A stretch of 13,502 nt of DNA from an uncultured Litoreibacter sp. (GTDB taxonomy: Bacteria > Pseudomonadota > Alphaproteobacteria > Rhodobacterales > Rhodobacteraceae). The notes beneath the pieces are model-generated. The model did no database searches. It saw nothing but the letters and a program-made list of their open reading frames with translations, and had not been told where the DNA came from. The stretch lies in contig CALFWN010000353.1 of NCBI GenBank assembly GCA_937928335.1, positions 1 through 13,502 of the forward strand, written 5' to 3'. A program made the translations under genes and the position numbers. This document shows positions 5,970 to 12,917 of this stretch, piece after piece (the stretch's first letter is position 1; every line of letters begins with the position of its first letter).

Positions 5970-6338
5970 ATGGCGAGCATCATGAACAAAACCGTCCACG
6001 CCTATCTCGACTACCCCGTAGCGCTGGGCCTGATCGCAATGCCGACGCTGCTTGGCCTTGGCGCAACCAACCCGCTGGCCTTCTGGCTGTCCACGCTCAC
6101 CGGGTTCGCGGCGCTGGTGCTGACGATCTTCACCGACCACCAGCTCGGCCTCGTGAAAATGCTGTCCTACAAGCTGCATCTGATCGTTGATTTTCTGGTC
6201 GGTCTGGCCTTTGTCGCGGCGCCGTTTGTGCTGGGCTTTGCCGGGCTGGATGCGCTCTATTACTGGGTGCTTGGCGCGACCGTGCTTGTCGTAGTGACCC
6301 TTGACCGCACAGAAGACGCGATCCCCGGCGCGGCCTGA
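5970..6338 (+). CDS. Small four-helix inner-membrane protein (SPW-repeat-like)
   Basis: A 122-residue hydrophobic protein. AAAGGAGG seven bases before this ATG fixes the start; an in-frame TTG 18 bases earlier overlaps that site and is not used. Four predicted membrane segments lie at about 14-30, 36-54, 69-90 and 95-111, with short polar connections (TDHQLGLVKMLSYKLH between helices 2 and 3) and a charged tail DRTEDAIPGAA. The two helix pairs look like a duplicated unit, NPLAFW...ALVLTIFTD and DALYYW...VLVVVTLD, which recalls SPW-repeat membrane proteins; that assignment is tentative. No catalytic or transport motif is apparent. It follows the DM13 gene and is closed by a strong terminator, so it belongs to the cassette and not to fabB. 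Confidence 0.7.
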   Translation: MASIMNKTVHAYLDYPVALGLIAMPTLLGLGATNPLAFWLSTLTGFAALVLTIFTDHQLGLVKMLSYKLHLIVDFLVGLAFVAAPFVLGFAGLDALYYWVLGATVLVVVTLDRTEDAIPGAA

Positions 6339-6368
6339 GCCTGCCCGAGCCCGCCTGACACACCCCTG

Positions 6369-6404
6369 AAGACGCGCGCAGGCCATTTGTGCGCGTCTTT
6401 GTCT
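6369..6404 (+). terminator. Intrinsic terminator after the DM13/membrane-protein pair
   Basis: AAGACGCGC pairs perfectly with GCGCGTCTT, and the stem can extend inward by three more pairs (GCA with TGT, one G-U), closing a 7-base loop. The 3' side runs into TTTGTCT. It lies 30 bases after the membrane-protein stop and separates that unit from fabB. Confidence 0.75.
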
Positions 6405-6458
6405 GCCTTGCCAGACCCGCCAAACTCCCGCGCGGCCAGCCACTTTTCCCCTTTCGCC

Positions 6459-6488
6459 TTGCACAGTTCCGACCCGCTGTCCTACATG
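6459..6488 (+). promoter_or_regulatory. Possible sigma-70 promoter for fabB-fabI
   Basis: TTGCAC is followed after 17 bases by CTACAT (or after 18 by TACATG), about 30 bases before the fabB start. The CCTTGCAC sequence is the same as upstream of fabA. A separate promoter is needed here because a terminator precedes fabB. Confidence 0.45.
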
Positions 6489-6516
6489 AGACAACGCTTG
6501 AAAGAGGAGTGTGCCC

Positions 6517-7746
6517 ATGCGCCGCGTCGTCGTCACAGGTTTGGGGATCGTCTCCCCCATTGGCAACTCAGCCGATGAGGTCACTGCCGCCTTGAAGTCA
6601 GGCACCTCCGGCATCGAGGCCTCCGAGATCATGGCAGAGCATGGCTTTCGCAGCCAGATCGCGGGCACGCTGAAGATCGACATCAAGGAGCATGTCGACA
6701 AGCGGCGCCTGCGCTTCATGGGCCCCGGCGCCGCCTATGCCCATATCGCGATGGAGCAGGCGATTGCGGATGCCGGGCTGGAGGATAGCGACGTCATCAA
6801 CCCGCGCACCGGCCTGATTGCAGGCTCGGGCGGGCCGTCCACATCCGCCATGTTTGCAGCCCATCAATCGGTGCTGCAAACCGGCGCCACCAAACGTATC
6901 GGGCCTTTCGCGGTGCCCAAATGTATGGGCAGCACGATCTCCGCCAATCTGGCGACGGCCTACCAGATCAAGGGCATCAACTATTCGATCACCTCGGCCT
7001 GTTCGACCTCGCTGCATTGTATCGGCGCGGCCAGCGAGCAGATCATTCTGGGCAAGCAGGACGTCATGTTCGCAGGCGGCGCGGAAGAGCTGGACTGGAC
7101 GCTGTCCTGCCTGTTTGACGCGATGGGCGCGATGAGCAGCAAGTATAATGACACGCCGACCCGGGCCTCCCGCGCGTTTGACGCGGATCGTGACGGCTTC
7201 GTCATCGCAGGCGGCGGCGGCATGGTGGTTCTGGAAGAGCTGGAACATGCCCGCGCCCGCGGCGCAAAAATCTACGCAGAGGTCACGGGCTTCGGTGCCA
7301 CCTCCGATGGTGCAGATATGGTGGCCCCTTCGGGCGAGGGCGGGGAGCGCGCCATGCAGCTGGCGCTCGCCACCATCCCAAAGGGGCGCACGGTCAGCTA
7401 TATCAACGCGCATGGCACCTCCACGCCCGTCGGCGATGTCGGCGAGGTGGAGGCCGTGCGCCGCGTCTTCGGCCCGAACCGGTCGCCGCTTATCAGCTCG
7501 ACCAAGTCGATGACCGGCCATTCCCAGGGGGCCACGGGTGCGCAGGAAGCCGTCTATTGCCTGCTGATGCTGCAAGGCGATTTCATCGCCCCCTCGATCA
7601 ATGTCGAGACCCTCGACCCCGCGCTGGACCCGGCCGAGATTGCAACATCGCTGGTCGAGAATGCGGGGCTGGACACGGTGATGACCAACTCCTTCGGGTT
7701 TGGCGGCACCAACGGATCGATGCTGCTTTCCAAGTTTGAGGATTAA
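6517..7746 (+). CDS. fabB: 3-oxoacyl-ACP synthase I FabB
   Basis: Condensing enzyme that elongates cis-3-decenoyl-ACP and so commits FabA product to unsaturated fatty acids. The thiolase-fold protein has 409 residues, close to E. coli FabB (406). The catalytic triad is visible as C162 ([10 protein letters not shown]), H299 (NAHGTST) and H335 (SMTGHSQG), with K330 before the last; the C-terminal signature [10 protein letters not shown] is intact. AAAGAGGAG ends 7 bases before the ATG, whereas an in-frame GTG two codons earlier is only 1 base from it, so ATG is the start. fabI follows after 3 bases, making a two-gene operon. FabB and not FabF is favoured by the genomic link to fabA and by the motif [10 protein letters not shown]; overall certainty is high. 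Confidence 0.94.
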   Translation: MRRVVVTGLGIVSPIGNSADEVTAALKSGTSGIEASEIMAEHGFRSQIAGTLKIDIKEHVDKRRLRFMGPGAAYAHIAMEQAIADAGLEDSDVINPRTGLIAGSGGPSTSAMFAAHQSVLQTGATKRIGPFAVPKCMGSTISANLATAYQIKGINYSITSACSTSLHCIGAASEQIILGKQDVMFAGGAEELDWTLSCLFDAMGAMSSKYNDTPTRASRAFDADRDGFVIAGGGGMVVLEELEHARARGAKIYAEVTGFGATSDGADMVAPSGEGGERAMQLALATIPKGRTVSYINAHGTSTPVGDVGEVEAVRRVFGPNRSPLISSTKSMTGHSQGATGAQEAVYCLLMLQGDFIAPSINVETLDPALDPAEIATSLVENAGLDTVMTNSFGFGGTNGSMLLSKFED

Positions 7747-7749
7747 GAC

Positions 7750-8550
7750 ATGGCCGATATGACAAAGGGCAGTATGGCGGGCAAACGCGGCCTGATCATG
7801 GGTGTCGCCAATGAACGCTCCATCGCCTGGGGGATCGCCAAAGCCATGTCCGAGGCCGGGGCAGAGCTGGCCTTTTCCTATCAGGGCGAGGCTTTCGGCA
7901 AGCGTGTCCAGCCTCTGGCCGAAAGCGTAGGCTCCGACATTCTGGTCGATGTGGATGTCACCGACGACGCCTCGCTTGATGCCTGTTTCCAAACGCTGCA
8001 GGACAAATGGGGGGGCCTCGATTTCGTGGTCCACGCCATTGCCTTTTCCGACAAGAATGAGCTGACCGGGCGGTTCCTCAACACCTCCCGCGAAAATTTC
8101 AAAACCTCGATGGTGGTCAGCTGTTATTCGTTCATTGACGTGGCCAAACGCGCAGCCCCCATGATGGCCAAGGGCGGCACATTGCTGACGCTCACCTATC
8201 AGGGCTCCAACCGCGTCACGCCCTTCTATAACGTCATGGGCGTGGCCAAGGCGGCGCTCGAATCCACCGTGCGCTATCTGGCCAATGACCTTGGCCCCGA
8301 CGGCATCCGCGTCAACGCCATCTCACCCGGCCCGATGAAAACGCTGGCCGGGGCGGCCATCGGTGGCGCGCGCAGAACCCTGCGCCAGACGGAGGCCAAC
8401 GCCCCCATGCGCGCCAATGCCACGCTTGAGGCGGTCGGCGGCACAGCCGTCTATCTGGTCTCGGATGCCGCCGCCTGCACCACGGGTGAAATCATCCGCG
8501 TCGATGGCGGCTACCATGTGCTTGGAATGCCGCAACCCGAAAACCTCTGA
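7750..8550 (+). CDS. fabI: Enoyl-ACP reductase (NADH) FabI
   Basis: Reduces trans-2-enoyl-ACP, the last step of each elongation cycle; cytosolic SDR-fold tetramer, 266 residues (E. coli 262). Seen: divergent cofactor motif GVANERSIAWGIA (18-30), Y150, catalytic Y160 and K167 in the Y-x6-K arrangement YNVMGVAK, SPGPMKTLA after it, and VDGGYHVLGM at the end. The residue matching E. coli G93, a known triclosan-resistance position, is A98 (HAIAF instead of HSIGF). Translationally close to fabB, with a GAGG inside the fabB end as ribosome site. Rhodobacteraceae often carry more than one fabI; whether this is the only copy cannot be told. Confidence 0.93.
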   Translation: MADMTKGSMAGKRGLIMGVANERSIAWGIAKAMSEAGAELAFSYQGEAFGKRVQPLAESVGSDILVDVDVTDDASLDACFQTLQDKWGGLDFVVHAIAFSDKNELTGRFLNTSRENFKTSMVVSCYSFIDVAKRAAPMMAKGGTLLTLTYQGSNRVTPFYNVMGVAKAALESTVRYLANDLGPDGIRVNAISPGPMKTLAGAAIGGARRTLRQTEANAPMRANATLEAVGGTAVYLVSDAAACTTGEIIRVDGGYHVLGMPQPENL

Positions 8551-8553
8551 CCC

Positions 8554-8576
8554 CTTTCCATGTTGGGAAATATTCC
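8554..8576 (-). repeat. Dispersed 23-bp intergenic motif, copy 1
   Basis: Read on the minus strand it is GGAATATTT-CCC-AACATGGAAAG. It shares ATATTT and AACATGGAAAG with two copies near 12.8 kb, with only a 3-base variable centre and small changes at the 5' end. It starts 4 bases after the fabI stop, in a spacer between convergent genes. Confidence 0.7.
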
Positions 8577-8607
8577 GGGGGGCGCCACAGCGATATGCGC
8601 AAGTATA

Positions 8608-8635
8608 GCGCAATCATGAGGGCGCAATCATGAGG
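8608..8635. repeat. Tandem 14-bp direct duplication across the VOC stop codon
   Basis: Two exact copies of GCGCAATCATGAGG lie head to tail. The stop codon of the VOC gene sits in the second copy, and the first holds the same TGA again just downstream. It is a recent-looking slippage or replication duplication with no effect on the protein. Confidence 0.85.
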
Positions 8636-9005
8636 GCGTCATCAACCCCAAAGCGGCGCCGCTTGGGTCGCTGACAATCGCAATCCGGCCAACCCCCTCG
8701 ACATCCCAGGGCGCGCGAATGATGTTGCCTCCCATTGCCTCCGTCTCTTTCGCCGCCGCGTCCACGTCATCCACCGCCAGATAGGTCAGCCAATGCGACG
8801 GCAGGTCCTTCATCTCGGGCATGACCGCCAGATCAAACAGACCCGCCACCATCTGCTCGCCCAATTTGGCGATATGGTAGGTGCCCTCCGCCATCGGCAT
8901 CGCGTCATACTCCCAGCCGCAGACGCGGGCGTAATAGGCCTTGGCCTTCTCCACATCATGGCTGTTCAATTCGGTCCAATGCACGGTTCCATGTGTCTCG
9001 CTCAT
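8628..9005 (-). CDS. VOC-superfamily (glyoxalase-fold) protein
   Basis: A 125-residue single-module VOC protein. The two beta-alpha-beta-beta-beta units are visible: GTVHWTELNSHDVEKAKAYYARVCGWEYD (6-34) and WLTYLAVDDVDAAAKETEAMGGNIIRAPWDVEGVGRIAIVSDPSGAALGLM (72-122). The WTEL, YYxxVxGWE and DPSGA elements are those of the CFP-30B/PhnB-like branch, which is usually annotated as glyoxalase/bleomycin-resistance family. Possible metal ligands are H9 or E12 and H71, but the full set is not clear, so enzymatic activity is uncertain. AAGGAG lies 5 bases before the ATG. It stands alone on the minus strand, convergent with fabI. No substrate can be named. Confidence 0.8.
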   Translation of the reverse strand: MSETHGTVHWTELNSHDVEKAKAYYARVCGWEYDAMPMAEGTYHIAKLGEQMVAGLFDLAVMPEMKDLPSHWLTYLAVDDVDAAAKETEAMGGNIIRAPWDVEGVGRIAIVSDPSGAALGLMTPS

Positions 9006-9097
9006 ATCGCTCTCCTTTTCGATGCAGGCATCCTAGCACAATTTGCGCATTTTCCTCGCAGGCCGCCTGTGCAAGTCTTGTCGCAGGAGGATTGCCC

Positions 9098-9784
9098 ATG
9101 CCCATCACCACCTGCGTCTTTGATGCCTACGGCACGCTCTTTGACGTCGCCGCCGCCGCGCGCATCGCCGCCGGAGAGCCGGGCCGCGACGCGCTGGCGA
9201 AATGCTGGCAGAGGCTGGCCAATGACTGGCGCCTCAAGCAGCTGCAATACACATGGCTGCGGGCCGTGGCTGATGCGCATGGTGATTTCTGGGACGTCAC
9301 GCAGGATGGGCTCGACTGGGCAATGGAAAACAACGCGCTGCACGACCCCGAGCTGCGCGAGCGCTTGCTCCAGCTCTATTGGGAACTGCAAGCCTACCCC
9401 GAGGTTCCCGAGATGCTCGCCTCCCTGAAACAGGCGGGTCTCAACACGGCGATCCTGTCCAATGGCTCGCCTGCCATGCTTGACGGGGCGGTGCAATCGG
9501 CTGATCTGGGCGCATTTCTGGACGATGTGCTCAGCGTCGAAAGCGTCGGCGTCTTCAAGCCGCATAAATCGGTCTATGATCTGGTCGGCAAACGCTTTGA
9601 TTGCAAAAGTGACGAGGTGCTCTTCGTCTCCTCCAACGGCTGGGATGCGGCGGCATCGGCTGGCTACGGCTTTCAGACCGTCTGGGTCAACCGCGCGGGC
9701 GAGCCGATGGACCGTCTACCGTGGACCCCTTCAAATGTGCTGAAGGACCTGGCCACCATTCCCCAACTGGCCGCGACATTATGA
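9098..9784 (+). CDS. (S)-2-haloacid dehalogenase, HAD type II
   Basis: Hydrolyses the carbon-halogen bond of L-2-haloalkanoic acids through an aspartyl ester; cytosolic. The 228-residue product aligns by eye with L-DEX YL of Pseudomonas and keeps every catalytic residue I can place: D9 (FDAYGTLFD), T13, R45 (WRLKQLQYTWLR), S121-N122 (LSNGSP), K154 (FKPHKSVY), Y160, S178, N180 and D183 (VSSNGWD). The frame opens further upstream, but CAGGAGG seven bases before this ATG fixes the start. First gene of a four-gene operon: its stop overlaps the next start in ATGA. Marine roseobacters meet many halogenated acids, so true dehalogenase activity is plausible; other HAD II substrates are not excluded. 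Confidence 0.88.
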   Translation: MPITTCVFDAYGTLFDVAAAARIAAGEPGRDALAKCWQRLANDWRLKQLQYTWLRAVADAHGDFWDVTQDGLDWAMENNALHDPELRERLLQLYWELQAYPEVPEMLASLKQAGLNTAILSNGSPAMLDGAVQSADLGAFLDDVLSVESVGVFKPHKSVYDLVGKRFDCKSDEVLFVSSNGWDAAASAGYGFQTVWVNRAGEPMDRLPWTPSNVLKDLATIPQLAATL

Positions 9785-10602
9785 GCCGTTTCACCGCCTC
9801 CGACGGGGCCAGCCTGCATTTTACCGATGAAGGGCAGGGCTTGCCTGTCCTCTGCCTTGCGGGGCTGACCCGCAACGGGTCGGATTTCGACTATCTGGCC
9901 CCGCATCTGGACACTACCCGCCTAATCCGGCTCGACTATCGCGGGCGCGGCAAATCGGACTGGTCCGGCCCCGACACCTACACGCTGCAACGCGAGGGGC
10001 TTGATGCGGTCGAGCTGCTGGACCATCTCGAAATTGACAAAGCCGCCATATTGGGCACCTCGCGCGGCGGCCTCATCGCGATGGGTCTGGCTGCAACCGT
10101 CAAAACCCGCCTGATCGGCGTTTGCCTCAATGATATAGGCCCCGAAATCGCCGCCCCCGGCCTGGAGGCGATCAAGGATTACCTCGGTCGCCGCCCCGCC
10201 TTCAAGACGCGCGCCGAGGCGGTTCAGGCGCTGTCCACCCGCCTGCCCGGCTTTGCCAACGTGCCGCAAAGCCGCTGGCAGCAGGAGGCCGAGCGCCATT
10301 ATATCGAAGGCGCACAGGGCCTGAACATCAACTACGACCCCGCGCTGCGCGAGGCCGTTCTGGGCGGGCCGCAAAATCTGAACCCCGACCTTTGGCCCGT
10401 CTTCGATGCGCTGGGCGGCCTGCCACTGGCGCTGCTGCGCGGCACCAATTCGAACCTTCTGACCTCCGGGACCGCCGCAAAGATGGCCGAAAGACGCCCC
10501 GATATGCTCTACGCCGATGTGCCCGACAGGGGGCATGTGCCGTTTCTTGACGAGCCCGCCTCGCTGCTGACCATCAAAGCCTGGCTGGAGGAGTGCCAAT
10601 GA
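9781..10602 (+). CDS. Alpha/beta hydrolase
   Basis: A 273-residue alpha/beta hydrolase without signal peptide. Seen: oxyanion region LAGLTRNGSDFDYLAPHL (26-43), LDYRGRGKSDW, nucleophile elbow GTSRGG with S94, a lid segment (about 120-190) and the catalytic His in VPDRGHVPFLDEP (H252). Where the family usually has the catalytic Asp (RGxxSDLLS) this protein has N225 (RGTNSNLLT), so either the acid is elsewhere or activity is reduced. Start ATG overlaps the dehalogenase stop as ATGA, hence translational coupling. Second gene of the operon. Esterase, lactonase or C-C hydrolase activity are all possible; a role on a product of the dehalogenase is only suggested by position. Confidence 0.85.
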   Translation: MSRFTASDGASLHFTDEGQGLPVLCLAGLTRNGSDFDYLAPHLDTTRLIRLDYRGRGKSDWSGPDTYTLQREGLDAVELLDHLEIDKAAILGTSRGGLIAMGLAATVKTRLIGVCLNDIGPEIAAPGLEAIKDYLGRRPAFKTRAEAVQALSTRLPGFANVPQSRWQQEAERHYIEGAQGLNINYDPALREAVLGGPQNLNPDLWPVFDALGGLPLALLRGTNSNLLTSGTAAKMAERRPDMLYADVPDRGHVPFLDEPASLLTIKAWLEECQ

Positions 10603-11579
10603 ATATCGACATGATCGAGGCCGCAGCCGCGCGCCTCAAGGGCCATGCCCGCGTCACCCCGATGCTCACCTCGCCCTTCCTTGACGAAATCGCGGGCCGC
10701 CGCATCTTTCTCAAGGCTGAGGCGTTGCAACATACCGGCTCCTTCAAGTTTCGCGGCGGATGGTCCGCCATGTCCGCCCTCACCGACAACGCACTCAAAG
10801 CCGGCGTTATCGCCTTTTCCAGCGGCAATCACGCGCAGGGCGTGGCCCTGGCCGCGCGTGAACATGACACCAGCGCGGTGATCATCATGCCCGCCGACGC
10901 GCCCCAGATGAAGATCGACAACACCCGCGCGCTAGGGGCCGAGGTGGTGCTTTATGACCGTGGCCGCGAGGACCGCGACACCATCGGCGATACCATGTCG
11001 CGCGAACGCGGCCTCACGCTCATCAAACCCTTCGACGAGCCGCAGGTGATCGCGGGCCAGGGCACCACAGGGCTCGAAATCGCGGCACAGGCGCAAGAGC
11101 TTGGCGTCAACGCCGCAAATGTCCTCATCTGTTGCGGCGGTGGGGGGCTCACCTCCGGCATCGCGCTGGCGCTGGAGGCCAAAGCCCCGCATCTCAAAAC
11201 CCGCCCCGTCGAGCCCGAACATTTCGACGATGTGACCCGCTCGCTGGCCTCGGGAAAGATCGAACGCAACGCGCAAACCTCCGGCTCGCTTTGTGATGCC
11301 ATCATCACCCCGCAGCCCGGCGACATCACCTTCCCGATCCTCAACCGCCTCTGCGGGCCCGGCATCGTGGTCCCTGAAGAAGACTGCCTCCGCGCGATGG
11401 CGCTGGCCTTCGCCCGGCTGAAAATCGTGCTGGAGCCCGGCGGGGCCATCGCGCTGGCGGCGGCGTTGTTTCACAACGGGCAGGTGGATGGCGATGACAT
11501 CATTGCAGTCGCCTCGGGCGGCAATGTGGATGCAGATATCTTCCAAACCGCGCTGACCAGATACGGGGATCAGCCATGA
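10599..11579 (+). CDS. PLP-dependent threonine/serine dehydratase-like enzyme (fold type II)
   Basis: A 326-residue pyridoxal-phosphate enzyme. Seen: the PLP lysine K50 in TGSFKFRG, the substrate loop SSGNHAQG (about 74-81), the phosphate-binding loop CGGGGL (179-184), VEPEHFDDVTRSL and the terminal SGGN (307-310). There is no ACT regulatory domain, as in catabolic threonine dehydratase TdcB, serine racemase and threo-3-hydroxyaspartate ammonia-lyase; these three cannot be separated by eye. GGAGGAG five bases before the ATG supports this start over the GTG two codons earlier. The start overlaps the hydrolase stop, and its own stop overlaps the next start, both as ATGA. The product would be a 2-oxo acid plus ammonia. 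Confidence 0.85.
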   Translation: MNIDMIEAAAARLKGHARVTPMLTSPFLDEIAGRRIFLKAEALQHTGSFKFRGGWSAMSALTDNALKAGVIAFSSGNHAQGVALAAREHDTSAVIIMPADAPQMKIDNTRALGAEVVLYDRGREDRDTIGDTMSRERGLTLIKPFDEPQVIAGQGTTGLEIAAQAQELGVNAANVLICCGGGGLTSGIALALEAKAPHLKTRPVEPEHFDDVTRSLASGKIERNAQTSGSLCDAIITPQPGDITFPILNRLCGPGIVVPEEDCLRAMALAFARLKIVLEPGGAIALAAALFHNGQVDGDDIIAVASGGNVDADIFQTALTRYGDQP

Positions 11580-12757
11580 CCGATTTCACCATCGCCAGTT
11601 TCAACGTCAAAAACCTGATCAGTGCGGAGCAGGAATATTACCGCTTCCAGAAATACACGCCCGAGGAACATGCCTGGAAAGAGGACTGGCTGGCCGACAT
11701 GGTGGTGCGCATGAATGCCGATATCGTGGGGTTTCAGGAAATCTTCGAGCTGCCCGCCCTGCAGGCCGTGATCGACGAGGCCGACCGTATCGGGGCCGCC
11801 TCCAATGCCGATGTCGTCCCTGACGCCTCCAAACGCTACCGCAAACGTGCGATCTTCCGCAAACTGGCCTATGCCAATTACAAAGACGCCAAAATCGCCT
11901 TCGCCCCCAACGCCAATGACGGTGCACCCGGCCAGCGCCGCCCCGGCGTCGCGATCCTGTCGCGCTACGGCTTTGACGGCACGCCCGAGATCATTCAGGA
12001 TCTGTCGCCTGACATGCAGGTCGATTTTCAGGGGGGCGAGGCAGGCCATTTCAAACTCACCCGCCTGTCACGACCCATCCTGAAGGCCCGGGTGCCCGTC
12101 AAAGACACCATCATTACGGTCTTCAACTGCCACCTCAAATCCAAGCTGGGCGAATTCCACCGCCCCGATGGCGCGGATCACGCGCCCGAGGCGGATCTCA
12201 CCCAATATGACCCTGTGGGTCGCGCTCTGGGTGCCTTGAGAGCCGCAACAAGGCGCATGGCAGAGGCCTGGATCCTGCGCCGCCTCATCGTCAATGAGCT
12301 GCAAGCCGGCCGCCCCGTCATGGTGCTGGGCGATTTCAACGACAGCGAAAACGCCGTCAGCTCGGAAATCATCGCCGGTGAACGTCCGTTCAAAAACTAC
12401 GCCTGGATGCTGCGCCACGACGCCAAACATCCAAATGACCGCTACAAGGACGCGGAAAACGACGCGATCCAGGAAGCCGTCGACGCCGTCCGCCTCGAAA
12501 GCTGCGAAAAGCTCTTCGTCAAGAAATCCCTGCGCGACATGGTCTATACCTCTGCCTTCGGCGGCGTGTTCGAAAGCATCGACCAAATCCTGATCTCGCG
12601 CCACTTCCGCGAGGGGCCGAACCAGATCGGTGAAATGGAGTATTTCTCCGTCTTCAATGACCACCTCACCGACGGCTCCCATCCCGAAGCGCCCTATAAC
12701 AAGCTGGCATCAGATCACGGCCAGATCATGGGACATTTCAGGCTTTGGGATCAATGA
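11576..12757 (+). CDS. Endonuclease/exonuclease/phosphatase (EEP) family protein
   Basis: A 393-residue Mg-dependent phosphoesterase of the DNase I-like fold. The active-site set is complete by eye: N10 (SFNVKNL), E55 (GFQEIF), H186 (NCHLKSK), D253 and N255 (LGDFND), D336 (SIDQILIS), and the closing D380-H381 (ASDHG). It is longer than the typical 250-280 residues because of insertions at about 68-115 and 200-235. There is no signal peptide, so it is probably cytosolic, and the substrate (nucleic acid, phospholipid or nucleotide) is open. Last gene of the four-gene operon, entered by ATGA overlap; a large hairpin made of two copies of the dispersed motif follows. Confidence 0.83.
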   Translation: MTDFTIASFNVKNLISAEQEYYRFQKYTPEEHAWKEDWLADMVVRMNADIVGFQEIFELPALQAVIDEADRIGAASNADVVPDASKRYRKRAIFRKLAYANYKDAKIAFAPNANDGAPGQRRPGVAILSRYGFDGTPEIIQDLSPDMQVDFQGGEAGHFKLTRLSRPILKARVPVKDTIITVFNCHLKSKLGEFHRPDGADHAPEADLTQYDPVGRALGALRAATRRMAEAWILRRLIVNELQAGRPVMVLGDFNDSENAVSSEIIAGERPFKNYAWMLRHDAKHPNDRYKDAENDAIQEAVDAVRLESCEKLFVKKSLRDMVYTSAFGGVFESIDQILISRHFREGPNQIGEMEYFSVFNDHLTDGSHPEAPYNKLASDHGQIMGHFRLWDQ

Positions 12758-12783
12758 CAGGCCAAAAGGAAGGGCCTCCGGCG

Positions 12784-12806
12784 GGGATATTTCGAAACAT
12801 GGAAAG
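12784..12806 (+). repeat. Dispersed 23-bp intergenic motif, copy 2
   Basis: GGGATATTT-CGA-AACATGGAAAG, 26 bases after the EEP stop. It forms an inverted pair with copy 3 across 13 bases, so a transcript from either side could fold it into a stem of 23 positions with three central mismatches and few others. Likely a transcript-end element for the convergent genes here. Confidence 0.75.
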
Positions 12807-12819
12807 GACCACGGATGTA

Positions 12820-12842
12820 CTTTCCATGTTCATAAATATCCT
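12820..12842 (-). repeat. Dispersed 23-bp intergenic motif, copy 3
   Basis: Read on the minus strand it is AGGATATTT-ATG-AACATGGAAAG, the inverted partner of copy 2. It is followed to the right by two GC-rich hairpins. Confidence 0.75.
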
Positions 12843-12845
12843 CAA

Positions 12846-12879
12846 GGGGATGCCCCTGCGGCGGGGAGGGAACCTCCCC
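12846..12879. terminator. GC-rich hairpins between convergent EEP and MFS genes
   Basis: GGGG-ATG-CCCC (12846-12856) is followed by GGGGAGG-GAA-CCTCCCC (12863-12879), a perfect 7-bp stem. Neither is followed by a proper T-run on either strand. With the repeat pair on their left they fill the spacer and may end transcription from both sides; stem quality is seen, function inferred. Confidence 0.45.
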
Positions 12880-12917
12880 AAGAGCAGAATAGACCACGTG
12901 CAGCGCAAGCTGCCCAA

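Noticed and set aside
6598..8034. 478-codon minus-strand ORF opposite fabB and fabI
   Set aside because: Shadow frame typical of GC-rich codon use; His/Gly/Asp-rich translation, and the plus strand encodes two enzymes with full active sites.
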